Shown here: piece after piece, positions 18,220-27,192 of the stretch
Numbering within the stretch: the stretch's first letter is position 1
Layout of the letters: each line of letters starts with the position of its first letter
Assembly: GCF_006337125.1 (NCBI RefSeq)
Contig: NZ_CP040887.1
Location: 2,976,001 to 3,040,000, forward strand
Direction: 5' to 3'
DNA length: 64,000 nucleotides
DNA from: Serinicoccus chungangensis
Lineage (GTDB): Bacteria > Actinomycetota > Actinomycetes > Actinomycetales > Dermatophilaceae
Notes under the pieces: model-generated
The model's input: the letters and a program-made list of their open reading frames with translations, nothing else
What the model was told of the DNA's origin: nothing
The model's database searches: none
Position numbers and translations under genes: made by a program

Positions 18220-19956
18220 TCACCGGCGTGTCCGGATCGTTGTCACCAGGCGCAGGCGGGGCCCGCGCCCACGCAGGACGAGAACGGTTGACGGCCACTT
18301 CTTGCCGGGTTCAGGGAAGGCCCAACCTCGCGGCTCCGGCCCGTCGATGCCCTGCTCTGTTGACACGGTCAGTGGAAGATCGCAGGTCCACAGCAGGTCG
18401 GCGAGGTGCAGACCTCCGGACATGAGGATGCGAAATCCACCGTCCGTCGCTTCGGCCCTCATGCCCGGGGTCAGGTGCCAGCGCACCTCGTAGTCCTGCT
18501 CGGAAGGGCCGTGCAGGACTACGTCGTCCTCCACGACGTAATCCACGGGCCCGTCGTAACCGCCCTCTCCGGGATGGTCGTTCCCGGGCTCGCGGACCGA
18601 CACCGTCCTGGTCCACGTCGACTGCGCGCTTCGCTGATTGACGCCACGCACCCTCACCACATCGTGCTCACCGGTGGGCGGCAGCTCTTGGAAGTCCACC
18701 CCTCCTGTCTGTCCGGCCACGCGGGGTTGAGAGCGCCCAGCCACGATGACAGAGTTGTGGGCGTACTGCGAATAGGCGTACTGGACGTAGGGATCCTTCA
18801 GGTCATAGCCGTAGTGACCCGCCTCGGATATCACCGGGACGCGGCGACTGGTGATGAGCAGGGCAATGTCATCCGCCGCGTGGTGGTAGTGCGACCGATA
18901 GCCAGCCTTGACGAGGCAGTGGTCCGCGTACAGGTCGTGCCACGAGCTGCGGTAGACCAGGTACCCGGCATCGGGGAAGACCGCATGCCTATCCACCGGG
19001 GCAGTTCCCTTGCGCCCCTGCGTGACGGACCAGAGGAATCCCGGCCCGGTGTAGCTGCGCGTCAGGGCCGCTTCCCCCCAACGCACGGGCTTGGTGTCCC
19101 CCAGAGGAGGCAGCGTCCCGTCCGGCCGGAGCACATGGGTCGCGAATCGCTCGGTCCCGCGCAGGACTTGGCGGAGCTCCCCGGCGCGTGGCGCTTGGAG
19201 CGCCTCCAGCACCGGGACGCCGACCGCGAGCAGCAAGGCGACGATGAAGTGGTATCCCGGACTGTTCTCCACGTGCACCCCGTCCGCGGTGAACGCCGTG
19301 AAGAGGTTGTTCTCCAGTCGCCGTGCGACGGTGTCTGTCAGTTGCTCCTGAGTGGCTGCGTCGAGTTCATGACGGACGTCCGCCAGGTACTTCGCGATAG
19401 CGAGATCCTGGAAGAGCCCGTGGTTGTTGTCCCCTGCGTAGAACTCCTCAGTAGCGAGCAGCCTTGCGGTTCGCTCCAGGAAGTCGCTAAGCGCGTGATG
19501 GTGCTCCGCGCTCATCCGGTCCCCGGCCTTCTCCATCAGGTGGGAGAGCTGGATCAGCCGACGCGCCGTCGCGTCGTCGTGATACGCCATCACCGGCACT
19601 CCCGCTGACACGGAGGCCGCGTGGCCCGGGCCCGGGTAGCGGTCTCCGAAGCGGCGGTCCCACTCGATCGCCATCTCACAGGCATCCGAGAGCAATGACA
19701 CGTCCTCGCCGACCTCGGCGTACCAGTCGGAGAGGAAGAGGAAGCCGTGCACGTAGCGCTGGGCGCTACGCTCCAGCGTCGAGTCGTCCCAGCAGTCTCC
19801 GCCCTCGAACGGGATGGACCCGTGGGCCACGCTGGTCAGGTATCGGCGTTCACGCCAGTCGGAGAGCCGTCGCCGGGCGTCCGCGCCCTGCTTGACGATG
19901 ACCACGAAATCCAGTTCCCGGATACCGCTGAGAGTTGCCGGAGTCGAGGTGGACAC
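18220..19956 (-). CDS. Second heparinase II/III family protein
   Basis: It encodes 578 residues. An N-terminal helical domain (YVHGFLFLSDWYAEVGED, FYAGDNNHGLFQDL) is followed by the heparinase II/III signature region HYHHAADD at about 356-363, then SEAGHYGYD and YAHNSVIVAG. The family cleaves acidic uronic-acid glycans by beta-elimination or acts in related ways. No signal peptide is visible. The domain order matches the protein at 5164-6912 but the sequences are clearly divergent, so they are not recent copies. It is followed by a sulfotransferase on the same strand. Different substrates are likely for the two. Confidence 0.83.
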   Translation of the reverse strand: MSTSTPATLSGIRELDFVVIVKQGADARRRLSDWRERRYLTSVAHGSIPFEGGDCWDDSTLERSAQRYVHGFLFLSDWYAEVGEDVSLLSDACEMAIEWDRRFGDRYPGPGHAASVSAGVPVMAYHDDATARRLIQLSHLMEKAGDRMSAEHHHALSDFLERTARLLATEEFYAGDNNHGLFQDLAIAKYLADVRHELDAATQEQLTDTVARRLENNLFTAFTADGVHVENSPGYHFIVALLLAVGVPVLEALQAPRAGELRQVLRGTERFATHVLRPDGTLPPLGDTKPVRWGEAALTRSYTGPGFLWSVTQGRKGTAPVDRHAVFPDAGYLVYRSSWHDLYADHCLVKAGYRSHYHHAADDIALLITSRRVPVISEAGHYGYDLKDPYVQYAYSQYAHNSVIVAGRSQPRVAGQTGGVDFQELPPTGEHDVVRVRGVNQRSAQSTWTRTVSVREPGNDHPGEGGYDGPVDYVVEDDVVLHGPSEQDYEVRWHLTPGMRAEATDGGFRILMSGGLHLADLLWTCDLPLTVSTEQGIDGPEPRGWAFPEPGKKWPSTVLVLRGRGPRLRLVTTIRTRR

Positions 19957-20066
19957 GCGCCGAACCTACCTCAACCCCGGGGCACCGCCCGAGGACAGCC
20001 CATCCGTGGACAGGTCGACCCAGAGCACTTCCACACGGTGGCGACGCTCGGACCTGTCAGACCGCG

Positions 20067-21563
20067 TCACCCCGCGGAGGGGTGACCGGAACCACCCTTC
20101 CCCGCAGGAGCACGACCATGCTCGCCCAGCACCAGGTGCTGCATCTCCTCGTCCGTGATCTGCCGGCTGGAACGCAGCCGGACGGTGTAGAAGACGATGC
20201 CGAGCGCCACCCACACGCCCAGCGCGATCCACGAGGGAGTGCTCAGCTGGGCCGGCGAGCCCGGTAGGAGCAGCAGGCCGAGGAAGAGCGCACCCGTGAG
20301 GGCACCGAGGCCGCTGAGCACCTTGCGACCGCTGGAGCGGAGGTCCGGCTCACCCTGGTCGCTCCCGGACCACTGCCACAGTTTGTATGCCGCCAGGCAG
20401 GTATAGGTGTAGGCGATGGTGACGCCGACGGAGGTCATATCGACCACCCACAGCAGTGCCTCCCGACCGAAGAGCGGGGCGATGAGGCACAGGCCGGCGG
20501 CAAACCACACGGCTCTGCCGGGCGCGCCCGCGTCGTTGATCTTGGCGAAGAACGACGGCAGCACCCGTGCCCGACCCATGGCGAAGAGCAGCCGGCTGGC
20601 CGAAACGTAGAAGCCGTTGAGGCCGGTGGAGACGCCCATCACGACGGCGACGGCGAGCAGCACCAGCCCGATAGGGCCGAAGAGCCGCTCCAGCCCGTCT
20701 GCGGTGCCCCACGCCGGCGCGTCAGCGACCATCTGCGGCCACGGCTGGGCCACCGCGGTGGCGATGAGCATGGCGACGTAGATCCCGGCGGCGGCAACGA
20801 TGGCCAGGACGATGAGCCCGAACGCCTTGGTCGGCGAGAAGTCGAACTCCTCGGCCGCCTGCGGGACGTTGTCGAAACCGACGTAGGCCCAGGGTGCGAT
20901 CGCGACGATCACGAGAACCGCCGAGACCGGCGACACGCCGTTGGGGAAGTCGGGCTCGAGGTTGGACAGCGGGGTGTCCGGGTGTAGCCACGTCGAGAGC
21001 AAGATGCAGGCGACCGCTGCCAACATCACCAGACAGAAGGCATACTGCACGCGACCTGACAGCGTGCCCCCGCGCGCATTGAGGAAGGCGAAGATGAGCA
21101 GTGCCGCAGACGCGACAACCACTTCACCCAGGTAGACCTGCCATCCTGCGACTTTCCACAGCGGCACCCACTCCACGACGGCCGGAAGTAGCCGGCGGAA
21201 GAGCAGTGCCAACGCGGAGGCGTTGAGCGCGATGATGGAGACGTATCCGAGGACCAGCGCCCACCCTGCGATGAAGGCGTGGGTGCGGCCGAAGAAGGTG
21301 TAAGCGTAGGCATACTCGCCGCCGCTCACCGGGAAGTGCCGGATCAGCAGCCCATAGCTGACAGCGATGACGCACATGAGTGCGCCACCGATGATGAGGC
21401 CCAGGCTTGCCCCAAGGGGACCTGCCTGTCCCAGGAGGTCCTGTGGCAGGACGAAGGCACCCCAACCGATCGCCGAGCCCAGGGCCACCGCCCACACCCA
21501 CTGCGGCCTGAGGGTCTTTCGCAACTCTTGTCTTCCCGCAGGCGCCTCCGGCGATCCAGTCAC
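20067..21563 (-). CDS. APC family amino-acid permease
   Basis: It encodes 498 residues with about 12 hydrophobic segments. The first helix carries GSAIGWGAFVLPQ, the APC substrate-binding unwound helix, followed by FPVSGGEYAYAYTFFG, a hallmark of the superfamily. The middle has IVAIAPWAYVGFDNVPQAAEE, as in ethanolamine and amino-acid permeases. The C-terminus is a short hydrophilic tail. It imports an amino acid or amine with protons. It may supply an amine for decoration, or may simply be an unrelated neighbour. The gene lies 110 bases upstream of the heparinase-like gene on the same strand. Confidence 0.85.
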   Translation of the reverse strand: MTGSPEAPAGRQELRKTLRPQWVWAVALGSAIGWGAFVLPQDLLGQAGPLGASLGLIIGGALMCVIAVSYGLLIRHFPVSGGEYAYAYTFFGRTHAFIAGWALVLGYVSIIALNASALALLFRRLLPAVVEWVPLWKVAGWQVYLGEVVVASAALLIFAFLNARGGTLSGRVQYAFCLVMLAAVACILLSTWLHPDTPLSNLEPDFPNGVSPVSAVLVIVAIAPWAYVGFDNVPQAAEEFDFSPTKAFGLIVLAIVAAAGIYVAMLIATAVAQPWPQMVADAPAWGTADGLERLFGPIGLVLLAVAVVMGVSTGLNGFYVSASRLLFAMGRARVLPSFFAKINDAGAPGRAVWFAAGLCLIAPLFGREALLWVVDMTSVGVTIAYTYTCLAAYKLWQWSGSDQGEPDLRSSGRKVLSGLGALTGALFLGLLLLPGSPAQLSTPSWIALGVWVALGIVFYTVRLRSSRQITDEEMQHLVLGEHGRAPAGKGGSGHPSAG

Positions 21564-21710
21564 GACACCGCAGTCTAGTCGCGCGACCGCTGGCGAGCCC
21601 CTCTAAGGTGAGGGTGATGCGTCCCGACTGATGTGGCGCCCCGGCCGTTCCGCGGTCTTTGTCGACTTCTCAGCCGGTCCTGTCATCGCCGACCGGCGAG
21701 GACGTCCGGC

Positions 21711-22490
21711 ATGAACGCACGCCCGTCATTCACCCCGGGCCAGCACCTGCCCAATTCCACCGCCGTGATACCGGCCGGTGGCACGGGAACCCGTCTCTGG
21801 CCGCTCTCCAGGGCTCAGCACCTCGTCACTCCCGGCACCACGCCAACCCGCCCCGCCACCGGGTTCGGATACATCGAGGTGGGGCCTCCCCTGGGGCTGA
21901 CCGGGGCACCGGAGGCGAGACACGTGGAGGTCTTCAGGGAGAAGCCGGCGGCGGATCTGGCCGCGGCCTACCTTCGTGGTGGTCGTCACCTGTGGAACGC
22001 CGGCATCTTCGTCGTGGGCGCCGTGGTCCTGCTGGATCTGCTGGCCGCGAGCGACTCCGAGATGGCCAGCCTGCTTCGAGCGATCGCACAGTGCCCGGAG
22101 TCGTTGGAGGCGCAATGGCGGGGCATGCCCAGCATCGCCATCGATCACGCGGTGGCCGAGCCCGCCGGCAGGAATCGCCGGGTGGCCGTCGTCCCGGCCG
22201 AGTGCGCATGGCATGACGTGGGTGACTTCGCCTCTCTAGCGGGACGAGCAAGCCCTCACGGGTCTCACCCATGGGTGCGAGTTCTCGGAGATGAGGACGT
22301 CGTGATGGCGCCCGACTCGACAGGGTTGATCGCGCCGCACGGCGACCGCATGGTCGTGTCACTCGGTCTGCAGGAGGTCATCGCCATCGACACCCCCGAC
22401 GCGCTACTCCTGACCAGTCCTGACCGAGCACAGCAGGTCGGGGCCATCGTCAACCTCTTGCGCGACATGGCCGGGGAGGACCTCATCTAG
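21711..22490 (+). CDS. manC: Mannose-1-phosphate guanylyltransferase lacking its central part
   Basis: It encodes 259 residues, where the family has about 360. The N-terminal signature VIPAGGTGTRLWPLSRA is intact at about 19-35, but only about a dozen residues later the protein resumes at PATGFGYIEVG, a segment normally about 110-120 residues further on. The rest is normal in order: FREKPAADLA, LWNAGIFV, SIAIDHAVAEPAG, WHDVGDFASL and DTPDALLLTS. The missing block holds most of the nucleotide- and sugar-binding core, so the enzyme is probably inactive. The reading frame is unbroken, which points to an in-frame deletion. A full-length copy may exist elsewhere. It converges on the HAD gene, 31 bases apart. 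Confidence 0.75.
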   Translation: MNARPSFTPGQHLPNSTAVIPAGGTGTRLWPLSRAQHLVTPGTTPTRPATGFGYIEVGPPLGLTGAPEARHVEVFREKPAADLAAAYLRGGRHLWNAGIFVVGAVVLLDLLAASDSEMASLLRAIAQCPESLEAQWRGMPSIAIDHAVAEPAGRNRRVAVVPAECAWHDVGDFASLAGRASPHGSHPWVRVLGDEDVVMAPDSTGLIAPHGDRMVVSLGLQEVIAIDTPDALLLTSPDRAQQVGAIVNLLRDMAGEDLI

Positions 22491-22521
22491 GCGGAGCCTT
22501 GCCGCCGGTGGTCTCCCCCGC

Positions 22522-23307
22522 TCAAGCGCCGAACGCTTGACGCCGCGCGCCGAGGAGGCCCTTGATGACGTCGACTGTCTCGACATGGTCCGTAACCTGG
22601 CGAGTCTGCACTCCCAAGGCCCGGACCGGGTAGTCGTTGCCGCCGGGCTCGAGCCTGTCGCCGACGAAGAGGATGTCCGTCGGCTGGATGTCGAGAGACC
22701 TCGCGAACTGCTGGATGCCGTACGCCTTGTCCACGCCCTGGGAGGTGATGTCGAGGGAGGTCGAGCCACCGGACCTGACATCGAGATCGGGCAACATCTC
22801 GCCCAGCCGCAGGGCCAGAGCCGCACGCTTCGAGCCGTCCGGGTCCCAGGCCTTCTTCTGGACGACGTCCGCACGCTGTCCGAGTGCCGAGTAGGTGACC
22901 TGCGATCCCCGGTCCTCGATCCTGTCCCCGGTGACCCGTTCGTCGGGCTCCCACAGCCCCAGGCCGCGAGCGGCACGCTCCACCGCCTCGAAGACGCGAC
23001 GTCGCTGAGCACTTGTCATGTCGCGGCTGTAGACCAGCCCCCAGTCGGAGTCATCATGGTTCCACCTGTAGTACCGCGTGCCACAGGTCGGCATCAGGTG
23101 GAGCTCTGACAGGTGGTGTCGTGCGGACAGCTGGACGAGCAACTGGTCACGGAACTGCTCGAAGCGACCACCGGAGATGACGCAGACGGGGAGCTCGTCG
23201 AGCAGCTGTCCCAGCAGTTCTACCGTCCGCTCAGGAACCCGCGACTTCGACGGAGCACGCGTGTCATCCAGGTCGAAGGCGATGGCACGAACGTCCCTGA
23301 ACGACAC
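22522..23307 (-). CDS. HAD-IIB phosphatase, phosphomannomutase-like
   Basis: It encodes 261 residues from the GTG at 23307, which has GGAAGG upstream. The motif AFDLDDTRAPSKS near the start gives the catalytic Asp12 and Asp14. PVCVISGGRFEQF supplies motif II, and DILFVGDRLEPGGNDYP supplies motif III/IV. The order and the APSKS run match the HAD-IIB family that includes eukaryotic-type phosphomannomutase. It may interconvert or dephosphorylate a hexose phosphate. Its placement beside the broken ManC-like gene suggests a GDP-mannose precursor module. The Arg after DDT is unusual; a Leu is common there. Confidence 0.8.
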   Translation of the reverse strand: MSFRDVRAIAFDLDDTRAPSKSRVPERTVELLGQLLDELPVCVISGGRFEQFRDQLLVQLSARHHLSELHLMPTCGTRYYRWNHDDSDWGLVYSRDMTSAQRRRVFEAVERAARGLGLWEPDERVTGDRIEDRGSQVTYSALGQRADVVQKKAWDPDGSKRAALALRLGEMLPDLDVRSGGSTSLDITSQGVDKAYGIQQFARSLDIQPTDILFVGDRLEPGGNDYPVRALGVQTRQVTDHVETVDVIKGLLGARRQAFGA

Positions 23308-23589
23308 CTCGCCCCTTCCACAACTTGACCGATGGCCCGACGCCTCGCAGTGCAGGACCGCACAGCGGCAGCACACCAACGCAGCCAGCTCGGCACTTCC
23401 CAGCAGGGGACGTCTGCGACGGAGGTCCCGGTCAGGGGGTGCGGGGGGTCGTGGGGAGGATCGTGCTGCACATCCCCCCTTGCGGGGTGACGGGGAGGAT
23501 AGCGCGCGGGTCGTTGCGTCGACGACCAGGCGCCCATCATTCACAGCAGTCCGAACGCGTCCACAGTCACGGTGATACCGTCCGCCATC

Positions 23590-25374
23590 ATGGAGTTGGT
23601 CCGACGCCTTGGACATCGGATGGCCGAGGCTGCCCAGCGTTGTCGACTCCGTGTTCTACGGTCCTGGGGGCTGAGGGGTCTGTCACCCTTTCTGCCCAAC
23701 AATGGGCCACGACCAAGCCCTTCATATCCCTTACAGGGCCAATTCCCCACCGCCTCGAGGGTCGGCCGCGTACAGGTTCAGCACCTCTCCGAACTGTCCG
23801 CCCAGATCGCCGACTTGCGAACGGCGAACGCCAACTTGTCCGAGCAGCTGACGTCGAAGGAAGCGGTGCTTCAGGAAGAGCGTGCGCGGGCTGCGCGTAG
23901 GGTCGGAGGTCTCTCCGACGCGCGCAGCAGCCTCGAACAACTGAATCTGGATCTGCGTGGCCACCTGGATGTCTCCAAGCAACGACTCGCGGCCATGAGG
24001 GCTCGGGCCGAGCGTGCCGAGCAACGCGCCGAACGCGCGGAACAGCGCGCACAGGCGCAGCGCGAGCAGAGGCTGAAACAGATCGAGCAGGCGCAGGTCG
24101 TCAAGAAGCAGTTCGCCGCGTTCAAGGAGTTGACAGCCGAGCGACGGGAGAAATTGCTTGGCAGTCTCACCAGCACCCGCGAACGCTTGGCCGCGACGAC
24201 CGAGCTCTGGACCGTCGCTCGCCGCTACTACGCACTTTTTCGACAAGGCCTCCTTTACGATGAGATCGCTAAGAGTGATGTCGATCTGGCGGCCGATACC
24301 TACCTGTGCCTCCTGCCGAGTACTGTGCCTGCCGCCCTGGTCCTGAGCCGGAAGTTCGGTGGACGCGTCATCTGTGACTGCGTCGAGAATGTCGAGGTGC
24401 ACCGACATTCTCTAGCCCCCAACCTGAGTCCGGCGGCGTTGGAGATGGTCAACACCACCGCGTACGGCGCCCTGGCCCAGTGTGACGGACTGATGACTGT
24501 CAGCTCCTCTGTAGCCACAACCTTGGAGCGATTCGGCCCCCCTGTGCGATTGCAGCCGAACTACCGTCGCCTGGAGTCTCCGGCACCCTCAGGCACGTTG
24601 CGAGATCGCTGCGGCGTCGGCGAAGACGCCACGATTCTCATCACGACAGGAAACGTGGTGGAGGGTTTCGAGACGCTGGTGGACGCGTTGGCGCTCCTGC
24701 CGGACTCCTTCCACTTAGTGGCTCTCGTGCGACTGAGTCCCGCCGCCTACGAGGAGCGAGTGCGCGAGCACATCTCGCGGCGCGGAATGACGGCCCGAGT
24801 CCACCTCCTCGGCTTTGCCCCCTACGACGAACTACCGGGGCTCCTGATGGACGCGGATCTCGGGATCATCATGCTCGACCCTGGGAACGCGAACCACTCG
24901 GTGGCTCTCCCCAACCGCGTCTTCGACTTCGTCACTTCCGTACTGCCCTTCGTCGCTCCCCCCTTGCCGGAGTTCGAAGCCTTCGTCACGGAGCACAGGT
25001 GCGGTTCCATCACCCACGACCTGACCCCCGAAGGGTGGGCCAAGGAGATCGCCTCCGCACTCACCCACACGTCGGCCAGGCGCTCGGCTGCTCACGTCGC
25101 TCGACAGTCGCTCACCTGGGAGAGTCAAGAGGAGGCTCTCGTCCATTTCCTCGGTGAGCCCGGGAGCGTCACCATGCTCGGGTTTCGGGATCTGACTCGT
25201 TACCAGCGTTTCCTGCGCATCGCCCAGACCCTCGGGACTCGCGGCACGCAGGTGAAGGCGGTGTTCTTCTCCGAGAACCCGGCCGAGGTCAATATTCCTA
25301 ACACCGAGTTCTTCTACTTCTCGGATCGCTACGGGCGCGGTTCCGGGCTGCAACGTCTTCACAGCCATGACTGA
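23590..25374 (+). CDS. Glycosyltransferase with a long N-terminal coiled coil
   Basis: It encodes 594 residues from the ATG at 23590; a GTG at 23572 is also in frame and neither has a clear ribosome site. Residues 65-210 form a coiled coil with strong heptads, including a repeated RAEQRAE block at about 135-155. The C-terminal 380 residues are GT-B-like: VICDCVENVEVHR, NYRRLE in place of the usual PNGVD, ILITTGNVVEGFETLVDAL, and ALPNRVFDFVTSVLPFVAP. The coiled coil probably drives oligomerisation or docking. It has no membrane segment. Confidence 0.78.
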   Translation: MELVRRLGHRMAEAAQRCRLRVLRSWGLRGLSPFLPNNGPRPSPSYPLQGQFPTASRVGRVQVQHLSELSAQIADLRTANANLSEQLTSKEAVLQEERARAARRVGGLSDARSSLEQLNLDLRGHLDVSKQRLAAMRARAERAEQRAERAEQRAQAQREQRLKQIEQAQVVKKQFAAFKELTAERREKLLGSLTSTRERLAATTELWTVARRYYALFRQGLLYDEIAKSDVDLAADTYLCLLPSTVPAALVLSRKFGGRVICDCVENVEVHRHSLAPNLSPAALEMVNTTAYGALAQCDGLMTVSSSVATTLERFGPPVRLQPNYRRLESPAPSGTLRDRCGVGEDATILITTGNVVEGFETLVDALALLPDSFHLVALVRLSPAAYEERVREHISRRGMTARVHLLGFAPYDELPGLLMDADLGIIMLDPGNANHSVALPNRVFDFVTSVLPFVAPPLPEFEAFVTEHRCGSITHDLTPEGWAKEIASALTHTSARRSAAHVARQSLTWESQEEALVHFLGEPGSVTMLGFRDLTRYQRFLRIAQTLGTRGTQVKAVFFSENPAEVNIPNTEFFYFSDRYGRGSGLQRLHSHD

Positions 25375-25401
25375 GGTGCCTGAAAAGGCCGGAAGCTCGC
25401 C

Positions 25402-27189
25402 ATGACGAAACCAGCTCACGCGTACAGCGCCACGGGGGTCTTTGTGGGCATGAGCGCACGCGGATGCACATCCGCACCGTCAGTTCTCCGCCGGCTTAGC
25501 GATTTCTTCAACCTTCCCGCGACTGGGATGCGCCACCTCCGCGGCGAAGACACCGTCTCGTTCTTTCTCCCAGGAGAACCCGACCCTCTCGACCGACCCT
25601 GGTGTCACGTCGACAACGCGACCCTCAGCGCGAGCGCTCACCCGCTCTTGACGCACGACGTGCTGTGTGACCAGACCGGCAAGTCGCTCAGGGAGTTCGT
25701 CGTCAACCTGCGCAACGACTCTCACGCGCTGGAGCGGATCGCCGGCCCCCTGAGCTATCTGCACCATAATGTCCTACGAGAGACGATCGTGGCTGCGAAT
25801 GACTCGCTCGGAATCGGCAAGTTGTACTACGCCACGAGCGGAGAGTCGACGATCGTGTCGAACAACCCCTTGGCTGTGGCTCTGGCACGGCAGTGTGCAG
25901 CTGTCCAAGATGACGAATTCTGGGACGCCTACTACGTCACGGGAGGCGGTCTCGGGGACACGTCCTTCATCCGCGGAGTCACTCTCGCGCCACCCGGCAG
26001 CGTCCTCATCGTGTCCCAGCAGGGACTGGCGATCCGCGAGCACCATTCTGTCAAGCGTCTGCTCCAGCAGGCCCGACGCGATCCCCCAGCTCCCCGTACC
26101 GCCCTGAGCGCGGCGCGGGCGTTTGTCGAAGAGTTGAGACCGCACCTCGACAGCGCCACCCTGTGGCTGAGCGGTGGCCTCGATTCTCGGCTCGTGACGG
26201 CGCTCGCGCTGGACACCGGCCTTCCTGTGAACGCACACACCTACGTGCCCCCAGAACTCGAGGGACAGATCGCACGCGAGTTGCACGAGCGTGCAGAGCA
26301 CCGCTACTCGTGGGGACAGCACACCGTCAACCCGGGCACAGTCCGACAGGATGCACGACAGCCGCAGTCGATTGAACTCCGTCCGGATCCGATCCTGGTC
26401 CGAGCCGAGGCATGGTTCACCTATCTCGGAGGCGACCATTGGTCGTCCCTGGTCAAGTCGAACCCCCCCTCAAACGCCATGCCCCTGGCTTCCACCTTCA
26501 CCCTGTCTGGGAGTCATGGAGATGTCACCAGGGGTCACTACTACGGACACTCCGATGTCGAGATCGGGGCCCCTGAGGCAGCACTACGACGATTTCTGCA
26601 ATCCTTCACGCAGTACCGCGCCGTACTTCCCAAAGATCTGCGAGAGCGCGGATCGCAACTTGTCAGAAACGCCTTGCTGGAGGGCATGGTGGAGGGCTTC
26701 GAAGGTTTCTACGCTCTCGACTACATGTATTTGATGAACAGGGTGCGTCGACAGTTCCCGCCGGTTCACCCCGCCGTCATCCTCCCCCTTCTTGTTCCTG
26801 AGATCCTTACCTCGACCTTCTGGCAACCGCCTCGCGAGAAGGTTTCTGCTGCCGTCATACGCCAATGGACGAATGAACTGATGCCGTCGTGGCGAGGAGT
26901 CCGCTACTACCACGAAGCAGCGGACGGCACTGACCCCGCCATCACCAACAAGGTCAGTGTCCAGAGCACCTACTGGGAGACTGACGAGACCGACTTCTAT
27001 GCCGCCATGGACGCGGCTCTCACCGAGACCGGCATCGTCGATGTCACGATGGACGACGTCAGGCGGGAGCTTCGCTCGATGCCCGAGGGCCGCAACCGAA
27101 CCAACCAGACGTGCGAGTTCATCTTCTGGCACTGCGCCGCGACCCGAGTCCTCCAGCGGCTGAACAAGGTCCGGGCGGACCACCCGTAG
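25402..27189 (+). CDS. Second asparagine-synthetase-like PP-loop protein
   Basis: It encodes 595 residues. The N-terminal domain (1-230) has the fold pattern of a class II amidotransferase domain (IAGPLSYLHHN, VSNNPLAVALA, GVTLAPPGSVLIV) but no Cys2. The ATP pyrophosphatase loop SGGLDSR sits at about 257-263, nearly the same place as TGGKDSR in the protein at 3286-5121. Both end in DSR, not the DSS of true AsnB. It should activate a carboxylate and join it to ammonia or an amine. It starts 27 bases after the coiled-coil glycosyltransferase and is probably cotranscribed with it. The two AsnB-like proteins are distant from each other in sequence. Confidence 0.8.
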   Translation: MTKPAHAYSATGVFVGMSARGCTSAPSVLRRLSDFFNLPATGMRHLRGEDTVSFFLPGEPDPLDRPWCHVDNATLSASAHPLLTHDVLCDQTGKSLREFVVNLRNDSHALERIAGPLSYLHHNVLRETIVAANDSLGIGKLYYATSGESTIVSNNPLAVALARQCAAVQDDEFWDAYYVTGGGLGDTSFIRGVTLAPPGSVLIVSQQGLAIREHHSVKRLLQQARRDPPAPRTALSAARAFVEELRPHLDSATLWLSGGLDSRLVTALALDTGLPVNAHTYVPPELEGQIARELHERAEHRYSWGQHTVNPGTVRQDARQPQSIELRPDPILVRAEAWFTYLGGDHWSSLVKSNPPSNAMPLASTFTLSGSHGDVTRGHYYGHSDVEIGAPEAALRRFLQSFTQYRAVLPKDLRERGSQLVRNALLEGMVEGFEGFYALDYMYLMNRVRRQFPPVHPAVILPLLVPEILTSTFWQPPREKVSAAVIRQWTNELMPSWRGVRYYHEAADGTDPAITNKVSVQSTYWETDETDFYAAMDAALTETGIVDVTMDDVRRELRSMPEGRNRTNQTCEFIFWHCAATRVLQRLNKVRADHP

Positions 27190-27192
27190 AGG

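Noticed and set aside
25402..27189. Annotation as a true asparagine synthetase
   Set aside because: Cys2 is absent and the PP-loop ends DSR; the neighbours are glycosyltransferases.
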